From Dialister sp. (GTDB lineage Bacteria > Bacillota > Negativicutes > Veillonellales > Dialisteraceae), in contig JAIJLI010000063.1 of NCBI GenBank assembly GCA_022722495.1, positions 1 through 8,532 of the forward strand: a stretch of DNA of 8,532 bases. The letters run 5' to 3'. Position numbers and translations under genes: made by a program. How positions within the stretch are numbered: position 1 is the first letter of the stretch; the number at the start of each line of letters is the position of its first letter. The notes beneath the pieces are model-generated. The model saw nothing but the letters and a program-made list of their open reading frames with translations. It was not told the origin of the DNA and made no database searches. This document shows, piece after piece, positions 1 through 6,583 of this stretch.

Positions 1-1
1 C

Positions 2-235
2 GGCCATATCTCCGTCGGTCAAATTTCCTAATGCTGCACCTACACCGGCAGCGATCCACTGTACCGTATCAGGATGTTTCTGTACCCAATCTTCCCCTTT
101 GAGCTTTGTCAGATATCCCATGACATATTCATTCACGCTACCAGATAAAGCACCAGTTGTAGCACTGCCGCCTGCCATGTCTCCCATGAGTGCACCAAAG
201 GCACCGTGAAGCAGCATCTTCTCGGTAGAGCCATC
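2..235 (-). other. Start of a pretoxin (PT)-like domain, cut by the window edge
   Basis: About residues 2080-2157. Gly/Ala-rich helices LLHGAFGALMGDMAGGSATT and IAAGVGAALGNLTDGDMA resemble the pretoxin domain that precedes the VENN-type motif and the variable C-terminal toxin in CdiA proteins. It is preceded by a Gln/Asn/Lys-rich helical linker (about 2010-2080). The VENN-like motif itself is not reached before base 1. Resemblance is judged by eye. Confidence 0.7.
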
Positions 236-3200
236 TTTCCAGCCTTTGCTTTCAGCGTATTTGTGGATAGCCTGATTGCCATACTTTTCTAGCATGCCTA
301 CCAGTTCTTGTCTTTCTTCTACTTTTGTCTTGTCAAAAATTTCTTGCAGTTGGTTGAGGCTATTCTTTGTATTACGATTGAGATTTGCAATATCCTGTTT
401 CTGCTGTTCTTGGTTTGTAATATGAATCGTACCTTCTGCCACTGCCGATTTTGTTGTACTATTGGCTTTGTCTTTGACCGTCGGTGTCAGATTCGGTGTT
501 AAGCCTCTCTGGTTCAGCTCGCTACTCTTGTCATTTGGGAAATAGGATACGCCTATACCGCCTGCTTTATAATCCGCTTTGTTAGCTGTATCTTTCCATG
601 TCAATGTGCCCGTAATCAGCGTATTCTTATCCTTGCTTGCATTGCTATCAATCACACCACCTTTGAGATGAGTGTTGTTTTTGACAGTAACATCAAAACC
701 TTCGCTTCCTGCACGAATGCCAGCCTGATCGGTAGCACTTTCATAATTGCTATGGATAGTATCTTTGCTTGCACCACCACTGGCGCTGGTTTTGCCATTT
801 TTCACGCCATAGTTGACAGATAGCCCTGTAGAACTATTCTTTCCTTCATAGGTCTTTTTATCTTGCTTGGTCTCAATAGAGAGATTCCCACCTACATTGC
901 CAGTGACTTTGTTACCTGTCATTTCACTGCCTGTGATAGTGATATCTTTGCCGCTGGTGAAGCTCAAGTCTGTGCTAGCTGTGACTTGGCTCTTTTCATA
1001 GGTCGTTTCGTTTTCTTTCACGTTGCCTTTGGCTTTGCTATAGGACGCACTGACACCTTGCAATCCACCCACGCCAATAGAAGCACCTATGCTGGCACCA
1101 CTGGATTTTGTGCTTTCCTTGGTTGTATTGCTATTTTCGGCAGCAGAGATATCAATATCTTTCTTGGTGTCCAGTGTGACATTTTCACCACTGACTTGGC
1201 TTCCTTTGATATGAATATCTTCTTTGGTAGCTTTGATAGTCACGTCACCTTTGGCCGTGATATGACTTCCTACGGCTTCTTTCGTTTCGCTATGGCTTTC
1301 TGCCTGGCTATGGCTGCTTCCGATGCCTACATTCAGTGTAAAGGTATTCTTTCCGCCTAGCTGGTTATCTTTGACTTTATCTGCTTCTTTCCAGTCTTTT
1401 CCTTTTGCAAAGAGGTCACTTTCTTTTCCGGCTTTATCATAGAGGCTATCAATTACATCTTGTTGATTTTTATAGTTCTTGACAATCTGATTCGCTTCTT
1501 GACCAGCTTTGACTGCATATAGCCCAGCTAACCGTTTGTCTTTCACTTCGCTAGCTCTGGTGATAGGCTGTACGACGCTATTGACAGCCTCGATAGTCGC
1601 CCCGCCGACAGAGACAGTGAGTCCACTCTTCTTATACTCATGTTTTTCATCACTATGATAGATATTATCCTTGCTAGTGATTTCCACATTTTCGCCAGTC
1701 ATGGAAATATCTTTCCCAGCGATAATGTCCGAGGCATCCACATGAACATCTTTGTTCGCTTCGATGGTCACATTGCCTGCAATACTACCTACCGTAGAGC
1801 CTTTCTGCGTAATGTTTGCATCTTTGTATTGGTCATTCCGTTTTTCGCTACCGATGGTAAAGCCAAGTCCACCACCTAAGAGACCACTCTTCTTAACACG
1901 TTTTTCGTAGTCATGCTGTTCTACTTCTTCCGCACTTTCGATAGTCGTATCTTTACCAGAAGCGATAGACACATCATTGGTGCCTACGACATTGGACGCA
2001 ATCACTTTCGTATTGCTACCGGAAACGATGGTCACAGTATCACCAGAAAGCATACTACCAGTAGCAGTCTTATTTTCATCATGGCTCTTGATGGTAGTTG
2101 TCTTATGGGAGAGGAAGCCGCTTTCTTTATATTTGAGGCCATAGTCGTCTATGGCTTCGTTATAGCCGTTCTCTATGGTTACATCATGGCCTGCTTTGGC
2201 AGTGATAGCCCCTGTCTCACTAGCTACCGTGGTATTTCTGGCTTTGAGGTCATTGCCAGAGATGAGGGAGATATCTTTCCCGGCGGTCAAAGTATTCGCT
2301 GTTTCTGTCTTGCGATAGGTGCGGATATAGTTGTCGCTGTTCTCCGTCATGTCTTTCTTGGCTTCCAGACTATCCGTATCCATAGTGAGATTGTGCCCAG
2401 CAGAGAGGATCATAGAGCCATTTTCGCCGAGTGCTGCTAGCGTAGCACCCGTCATGGTGATGTCTTGTCCTGCTTGCATGAGAAGTACGCCTTCTTTCCC
2501 TTTCACAGCAATGCCAGCGGTAGTATCTAGGATATCTTGGTTTTTGCCATGTTGGACGGTGTCTTTCATAAGAATGTTTCTACCTGCATCGAGTAAGATT
2601 TTGTTTTCTCCCTCGATGATACCACTATGTACAATATCCTGGCTAGCTTTGAGGGAAATGTCATTGCCGAAGATGGTGCCTTTGTTCACGATGTTCTTGG
2701 ACTTAGTGATGATGGTATTTCCTTTGAGTGTGCCTTGGTTCGTCAAAGTGCCCTTGGTATCTGTAATCAAGGTATTGGCACTGATGAGGCTGCCGTCTTC
2801 GGTGAGGACTTTTGCCGTGCTGGCTTTGAGATACACATGAGGATAAAGAACCGTGTATGTCTTGCCATTCACGGTGACGGTGGTGGTCTCGAGCCAGACG
2901 ATGTCGCTGGTGAGAGCGGCTATCTGTTCTTTGGTGAGGGCGATGCCTGGTTTCAGATTGTATTCTTTCGCATAGGCGATCCCTGCATCCATGAGGGCTT
3001 TGTATTCTTCTTCGTCATTGGTATAGCCATTGAGATAACGCATGCCAGTGAGCTGGGTCACTTGGTTCCGGATGAGTTCTTGTTCATAGAATCCGTCACC
3101 GAGCCGTTTATTCACTTTGTCGTTATCCCAAAGGAGTTGGTTGTACATGTAGTCAGACGAGAGAAATGTCTTTTTGTTGGTGAAGGCGGGATCGGTCTCG

Positions 3201-6200
3201 ATGAGATACTTGGCCTTCTCTTCTGGATGGAGCTTGTAGAGAGAGCTATCTGGGATAAAAGACAGCGTGCCACCTGTTTCTTTTCCGGCTGTACTGCCTG
3301 GATTGGTTTCTTTCCCAGTAGCAAATGGATTCAAATGCTGTTGGACGTTATCTCGCATGGTCTGGGTGATGTCTTCTTTATTTGGGTTCTTTCCTGTGTT
3401 TCCTTCATAGGATCCAACATCAAGAGAGGTGGGGTTGTCCAGCTCTTTCTGTGGCGTCTTGAAAATTTGATCCCGATAGTGCCGTCTCCATGCCTTATGG
3501 GGTCTATGTTTTCTTTTGGTGTAGCTTTCTTGTGTGGTACCGAAGGTGATTTTCTGCACTTGATTCTTTTCGGCAATGTTGTCCAATGTGCCACTGTTTG
3601 CCGTGAGGGTACTCCCAGCGGTGATACGGCTGTTTTCATTGGTCACGTTGCCAGAGAGGATCATATCTTTCCCACTGGAAATGTTGCCCGCTTTCGTTTC
3701 CTGCACTTGTTTTTCTGACGTGTGGGTGGTGGTGCGAATGATGGTGTAGTATTTGATGGCTTTACTTTCGATAGCACCGATGGAATCATTGTAAGCCTTG
3801 GCTTCTTCGTTGTAGGCTTTTATCTTTTCATTGAGTTGATTCAATATTTCTTTATACTGCTTGTCCCAATCGGCTTGCTTCGGATCATCATAGCCGGGGC
3901 GTGGAGTATCCATGGATTTGACACCCAGTTCTTTAAAAATGGGATCATTGTAGTCATAGTTTGGTGCTTCTTGGCCTACTAAATCGTCGGGGACTGGGTT
4001 TTCACCGTCTTTCCGTTCTTCCTCGGTGATTTGTTCTATCTTGTCATAACCGGCTTCTTCGTAGAGTGTTTTCGGGGTGATACCTTTGTTATGGTACGCC
4101 CCATAGCCGCTATCCAGAGCAGAAAATTCATCTCTGGTGAAAGATTGCCCTTTTTCTGGATGTCCATTTTCATCGATACGGATAAGGTCAGGATTAGTGA
4201 CTTCGCTTGTCCATACACGTTTTGCCGAGAAGGCCTCATTGGCATTGGTGATGGTAGGAGCTGTGAGAGACATATTTCCTTGTGCTTTGATGTCAGCTCC
4301 TTGGTTAGTGATGTCTTTGGCTTCGGAAATAGACATGTCGCCACCGGCATAGAGCAGAGAAGAGGCACTATTCAGCAAGGTATCCCCTGTAATGATCATG
4401 TCATTCCGTGCAGCGATAGTGGCAGACTTCACCTGTGCCATATCTGCTAAAATAGCATCGACAGCCTTTTTGGAAGCAGCATAGGCCGCTTGCTTATTTT
4501 CTATTTCTTTGAAATAGTTTTCTTTTTCACTATTGCTCTTGAAAGCGGTCACGTCGATGGCAAAGGCGTCATCCAGATCTTTTTCTTTCTGCTTTAAATC
4601 TTTCATAGCAGCAGCCAGTTTTTCTTCCAGTACTTTGTCTTTTCTATTTTCCAGCGTCATAGCATGAAGGGTAATGTCTTCACCATAGATACGACCGGTA
4701 GCTATATTCTGTAATATATCTGTGGTGATTGTACTTGCTTGGTCAGCACTCACTAAACCACGGTTTGTCAGAGTCGTGGACGTGATAGAAACACTGCCAC
4801 CGTTGATCTCACCACTTTCTTTATTGGAAATATCTTTGGCACTGAGTGTAAGTGTCCCTTTGGATTCCAGTTTCTTGCTGTTAGTCAGGTTACCTTTGGC
4901 GGAAATGGTCAGATTTCCATCTGCCTGGGTGATACCGTAGTTTTCTTTCGCACTGTCATTGGTGATGTCATGATCTGTGGTGATAGTCAGGTTATTACCT
5001 GCTGCCAATTTCCCATCCAGCTGAATATCTTTCGTTGTGATAGTTTCATTCTGCCCAGCCGTGATGGTTCCTTGGGCATTATGAATCAGATCAGATGAAA
5101 TAGAAATATTCTCATTGGCAGCGATTAGACCTTGTTCATTTTCCACTTTGTCTGATACAGAAATGGTATTGCTCCCATAAGCAGTTAGTTTCCCTTGAGA
5201 GTTATTTAGTGTTTTTCCTTGGATAGACAAGGTACTGCCAGAAGCGATATTACCATTCAGGTTGTCCGTATGACTGGCTTGGATAGTCACATTTCCATTG
5301 GCAAGGATTTCACTATTGGAATTGTCCAGCGCATTTTCTTCTTCACTGGTTGTGATAATGGACAAGTCTTTTTCAGAAGCAATGGTCTTGTGATTGGTGA
5401 CTTGGTTGGCAGTGATTGCCATATTTCCAACGCTTCCCATGATTTTATCATTGGTGATCTGTCCATCGGCCTGCAGGCTTATATGTCCAGAAGAAGCCAT
5501 GGTTCCTGTATTTTGTATAGTCTTCGCATGGATGGTCATGTCTTCCGTGCTGTGGGTGGTGCCGGCATGGTATAAGTTTCCTTGGTTATCCAGCACCATA
5601 TGCTGGCTTTCGATGGCACCTTTAATGTCTATAGGAAGGCCTTTTTCATTGCCAATAAGGAAGATACGTCCAGCATACATGCCGCCTAGGTCTTTCACAT
5701 CAATGGCAATCTCCGGTTCCTTTCCTTTTCCTTCGATAGCAGTGACTTTCCCTGTATTAGCATCAATCACATTGGCACCGGTGGTGACATGTACGGTATT
5801 CCCAAAGATAGCCGCTTCGATTTCTGCGGCTCTGGTATAAAGTTCCAATGTGTCTGCTTTTTTACCATTGAGCCCATTTCCGGTGATAAGAATGGTAGCG
5901 TCATTATCTATGCGGAAATCTTTCAGTCGTTCCTTGTTGTCATACTCCGGTTTGCCCGTGGTCAAAATGGCACGAGCTGTATTGATGAATCCGCCACCAT
6001 TGACGGTAATACCATTCGGATTGGCAATGATCACATCAGCTTTATGGCCTGCTACTTCCAGAAACCCATTCATCGTCGTAGGATTTCCGCTGGTCACTTG
6101 GTTCACAATGATTTTCGCCGGACCTTGTGCCATATTGGCATTGCCTTGCACGTAACCGGCCAGTTCCGTTTTGGATAGGGTATAGGAGTTATTCAGAATG

Positions 6201-6472
6201 GCCCCTTTAGTAGGTATATTGAATCGTTCATAGTCATTCCGAGAGACGCCACCAGCGGTGGGGGCAGAAATATTGACTAAGGGGATCCCATTGGCTGTTT
6301 CCTGCACTAATGGACACCGATTTCCCGGTGTTGTTGTATCAGGAAGAATGGGGGCTTCTGCCCATGCGATGGTATCACCGAAAAAGACACCGCTCAGTAA
6401 GACACAGAGTATCTTCCTTCCTAGGGATTTCATGGCTTTTGTTTTGATAGACATGGATGATATGGATTTCAT
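2..6472 (-). CDS. CdiA/FhaB-like filamentous haemagglutinin exoprotein, 3' end beyond the window
   Basis: This is a giant surface exoprotein of a two-partner secretion system, probably an adhesin or contact-dependent inhibition (CdiA-type) effector. The frame is open from ATG at 6472 to base 2 without a stop (2157 codons), so the C-terminus is missing. The start is chosen because AAGGAAG lies 9 bases upstream; later in-frame Met codons (residues 7 and 14) have no such site. Domains in order: signal peptide 1-38, TPS domain about 45-290 with NPNGI at 151-155, FHA-1 repeats about 291-604, coiled-coil-like segments 611-680 and 865-905, conserved LGDGFYEQ module 1070-1218, FHA-2 repeats about 1225-1960, and the beginning of a pretoxin domain about 2080-2157. 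Repeated AGKDI-type units are beta-helix rungs. It lies 111 bases downstream of its transporter, in the same direction, probably one transcript. Family assignment is firm. The CdiA rather than plain adhesin role is inferred, since the toxin region is outside the window. Confidence 0.95.
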   Translation of the reverse strand, partial: MKSISSMSIKTKAMKSLGRKILCVLLSGVFFGDTIAWAEAPILPDTTTPGNRCPLVQETANGIPLVNISAPTAGGVSRNDYERFNIPTKGAILNNSYTLSKTELAGYVQGNANMAQGPAKIIVNQVTSGNPTTMNGFLEVAGHKADVIIANPNGITVNGGGFINTARAILTTGKPEYDNKERLKDFRIDNDATILITGNGLNGKKADTLELYTRAAEIEAAIFGNTVHVTTGANVIDANTGKVTAIEGKGKEPEIAIDVKDLGGMYAGRIFLIGNEKGLPIDIKGAIESQHMVLDNQGNLYHAGTTHSTEDMTIHAKTIQNTGTMASSGHISLQADGQITNDKIMGSVGNMAITANQVTNHKTIASEKDLSIITTSEEENALDNSNSEILANGNVTIQASHTDNLNGNIASGSTLSIQGKTLNNSQGKLTAYGSNTISVSDKVENEQGLIAANENISISSDLIHNAQGTITAGQNETITTKDIQLDGKLAAGNNLTITTDHDITNDSAKENYGITQADGNLTISAKGNLTNSKKLESKGTLTLSAKDISNKESGEINGGSVSITSTTLTNRGLVSADQASTITTDILQNIATGRIYGEDITLHAMTLENRKDKVLEEKLAAAMKDLKQKEKDLDDAFAIDVTAFKSNSEKENYFKEIENKQAAYAASKKAVDAILADMAQVKSATIAARNDMIITGDTLLNSASSLLYAGGDMSISEAKDITNQGADIKAQGNMSLTAPTITNANEAFSAKRVWTSEVTNPDLIRIDENGHPEKGQSFTRDEFSALDSGYGAYHNKGITPKTLYEEAGYDKIEQITEEERKDGENPVPDDLVGQEAPNYDYNDPIFKELGVKSMDTPRPGYDDPKQADWDKQYKEILNQLNEKIKAYNEEAKAYNDSIGAIESKAIKYYTIIRTTTHTSEKQVQETKAGNISSGKDMILSGNVTNENSRITAGSTLTANSGTLDNIAEKNQVQKITFGTTQESYTKRKHRPHKAWRRHYRDQIFKTPQKELDNPTSLDVGSYEGNTGKNPNKEDITQTMRDNVQQHLNPFATGKETNPGSTAGKETGGTLSFIPDSSLYKLHPEEKAKYLIETDPAFTNKKTFLSSDYMYNQLLWDNDKVNKRLGDGFYEQELIRNQVTQLTGMRYLNGYTNDEEEYKALMDAGIAYAKEYNLKPGIALTKEQIAALTSDIVWLETTTVTVNGKTYTVLYPHVYLKASTAKVLTEDGSLISANTLITDTKGTLTNQGTLKGNTIITKSKNIVNKGTIFGNDISLKASQDIVHSGIIEGENKILLDAGRNILMKDTVQHGKNQDILDTTAGIAVKGKEGVLLMQAGQDITMTGATLAALGENGSMILSAGHNLTMDTDSLEAKKDMTENSDNYIRTYRKTETANTLTAGKDISLISGNDLKARNTTVASETGAITAKAGHDVTIENGYNEAIDDYGLKYKESGFLSHKTTTIKSHDENKTATGSMLSGDTVTIVSGSNTKVIASNVVGTNDVSIASGKDTTIESAEEVEQHDYEKRVKKSGLLGGGLGFTIGSEKRNDQYKDANITQKGSTVGSIAGNVTIEANKDVHVDASDIIAGKDISMTGENVEITSKDNIYHSDEKHEYKKSGLTVSVGGATIEAVNSVVQPITRASEVKDKRLAGLYAVKAGQEANQIVKNYKNQQDVIDSLYDKAGKESDLFAKGKDWKEADKVKDNQLGGKNTFTLNVGIGSSHSQAESHSETKEAVGSHITAKGDVTIKATKEDIHIKGSQVSGENVTLDTKKDIDISAAENSNTTKESTKSSGASIGASIGVGGLQGVSASYSKAKGNVKENETTYEKSQVTASTDLSFTSGKDITITGSEMTGNKVTGNVGGNLSIETKQDKKTYEGKNSSTGLSVNYGVKNGKTSASGGASKDTIHSNYESATDQAGIRAGSEGFDVTVKNNTHLKGGVIDSNASKDKNTLITGTLTWKDTANKADYKAGGIGVSYFPNDKSSELNQRGLTPNLTPTVKDKANSTTKSAVAEGTIHITNQEQQKQDIANLNRNTKNSLNQLQEIFDKTKVEERQELVGMLEKYGNQAIHKYAESKGWKDGSTEKMLLHGAFGALMGDMAGGSATTGALSGSVNEYVMGYLTKLKGEDWVQKHPDTVQWIAAGVGAALGNLTDGDMA
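596..2800 (-). other. FHA-2 repeat region
   Basis: About residues 1225-1959. Many rung-like units are visible (AGQDITMTGATLAALGENG, AGKDISLISGNDLKARN, SGKDTTIESAEEVEQHDYEK). A helical spacer around 1620-1705 splits it. Repeats resume near Asn1709 (NTFTLNVGIGSSHSQ), and the region closes with GFDVTVKNNTHLKGGVIDSN from residue 1925 and TLTW ending at 1959. That closing block strongly resembles the end of FHA-2 in enterobacterial CdiA proteins. In CdiA this part is held in the periplasm until target contact and guides toxin transfer; this is family knowledge, not shown here. Confidence 0.8.
2819..3265 (-). other. Conserved central module of CdiA/haemagglutinin proteins (LGDGFYEQ)
   Basis: Residues 1070-1218. 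Recognisable conserved blocks occur in order: LSFIPDSSLYKL, ETDPAFTNKK, LSSDYMYNQL, KRLGDGFYEQELI (LGDGFYEQ at 1124-1131), LTGMRYLNGY, ALMDAGIAYA, ALTKEQIAALTSDIVWLE and a closing VLYPHVYLKAS. Such blocks recur between the FHA-1 and FHA-2 regions of many large CdiA/haemagglutinin proteins. I recognise it from family memory and cannot give a domain accession with certainty. Confidence 0.75.
3758..3880 (-). other. Coiled-coil-like segment 2 in the exoprotein
   Basis: Residues 865-905, KQADWDKQYKEILNQLNEK followed by a near-repeat KAYNEEA/KAYNDS. It follows an acidic, proline-containing stretch (about 790-864, with PVPDDL, TPRPGYDDP) that lacks beta-helix periodicity. With insert 1 it forms the non-repetitive centre of the protein, the place where CdiA proteins carry receptor-binding variation. 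That role here is inference. Confidence 0.55.
4433..4642 (-). other. Coiled-coil-like charged insert 1 in the exoprotein
   Basis: Residues 611-680. Lys/Glu/Ala-rich and strongly helical in character (KDKVLEEKLAAAMKDLKQKE, later ENKQAAYAASKKAVDAILAD). It interrupts the beta-helix repeats, which resume immediately after with ATIAARNDMIITGDTLLNS. I read it as a helical hairpin looping out of the fibre. Its function is not known from sequence. Confidence 0.6.
4661..5602 (-). other. FHA-1 beta-helix repeat region
   Basis: About residues 291-604. It is made of degenerate units of roughly 20 residues of the type N-x-G-x-I-x-[AS]-x-x-x-[IL]-x-[IL], for example NTGTMASSGHISLQADGQI and NEQGLIAANENISISSDLI. 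In FhaB/CdiA proteins these stack into a right-handed parallel beta-helix that forms the surface fibre. Repeats are degenerate at DNA level, so this is old divergence rather than a recent tandem expansion. Confidence 0.85.
5603..6340 (-). other. TPS (haemagglutination activity) secretion domain
   Basis: About residues 45-290 of the exoprotein. This domain is the secretion address that binds the POTRA domains of the partner transporter and nucleates beta-helix folding. Diagnostic motifs are visible: AILNNS near 91-96, NQVTSGNPTTMNGFLEV at 124-140, ADVIIANPNGITVNGGGF at 145-162 containing the family hallmark NPNGI, and the closing LGGMYAGRIFLI segment near 265-275. All occur in the order expected for FhaB/ShlA/CdiA proteins. 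Domain edges are approximate. Confidence 0.93.
6359..6472 (-). other. Extended Sec signal peptide of the exoprotein
   Basis: Residues 1-38. A long basic N-region with lysines at 2, 10, 12, 15 and 20 and Arg19 is followed by a hydrophobic core (ILCVLLSGVFFG) and an AWA|EA cleavage site after residue 38. Long N-regions are common in giant TPS and autotransporter proteins. The sequence does not match the classical ESPR consensus well. The cleavage site is predicted by eye. Confidence 0.8.
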
Positions 6473-6481
6473 GGTATGACG

Positions 6482-6488
6482 CTTCCTT
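6482..6488 (-). promoter_or_regulatory. Ribosome binding site of the exoprotein gene
   Basis: AAGGAAG on the minus strand, 9 bases before the ATG at 6472. It decides the start over the two later in-frame Met codons. Confidence 0.75.
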
Positions 6489-6495
6489 TATATCT

Positions 6496-6579
6496 GTAGG
6501 CAGTTAGCAGTTGGCAGTTAGCCGTCATTGATATACTGCTGAGTACCAATTGCCTACCACTAACTAATTCTTGCTAACT
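6496..6579. repeat. Intercistronic imperfect inverted repeat
   Basis: Plus-strand 6502-6521 and the reverse complement of 6560-6579 agree at 14 of 20 positions (shared AGTTAGCA and AGTTAG blocks). In addition GTAGGCA at 6496-6502 pairs perfectly with TGCCTAC at 6551-6557, a competing pairing. The transcript could fold here between the two genes. There is no T-run after either arm, so it does not look like an intrinsic terminator. Possible roles are mRNA stability or uneven expression of transporter and exoprotein; this is inference. Confidence 0.5.
6501..6521. repeat. Three tandem heptamers CAGTTAG/CAGTTGG/CAGTTAG
   Basis: Plus-strand 6501-6521 is exactly three contiguous 7-base units; the outer two are identical and the middle one differs at one base. 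It lies in the gap between the transporter and exoprotein genes and forms the right arm (in the transcript) of the imperfect inverted repeat described separately. Confidence 0.85.
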
Positions 6580-6583
6580 AATA

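Noticed and set aside
1613..2800. CRISPR-like or satellite repeat array suggested by recurring short words
   Set aside because: The recurrence comes from degenerate beta-helix protein repeats. There are no constant DNA repeats with regular spacers.
3112..3639. Minus-strand short frames at 3112-3324 and 3331-3639
   Set aside because: They are out-of-frame readings within the exoprotein gene. The in-frame reading there gives conserved blocks such as NPFATGKE and LSFIPDSSLYKL.
2627..3718. Long plus-strand open frame of 363 codons, and similar frames at 863-1360, 1913-2440 and 5394-5840
   Set aside because: All lie antisense to the exoprotein gene, whose minus-strand frame is continuous and shows clear family motifs. 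The antisense proteins show no recognisable domains, start without ribosome sites, and have the Phe/Cys/Ile-rich composition expected from reversed Lys/Asp/Thr-rich codons.
1..6472. Frameshift or pseudogene in the exoprotein
   Set aside because: The codon phase at the ATG (6472) and at base 2 is the same. Checkpoints at residues 151, 605, 865, 1070, 1124, 1218, 1709, 1925 and 2089 all fall in that phase with sensible sequence and no stop.
6496..6579. Intrinsic terminator between transporter and exoprotein genes
   Set aside because: The stem is imperfect, the loop is long, and no run of T follows either arm in the transcript direction.
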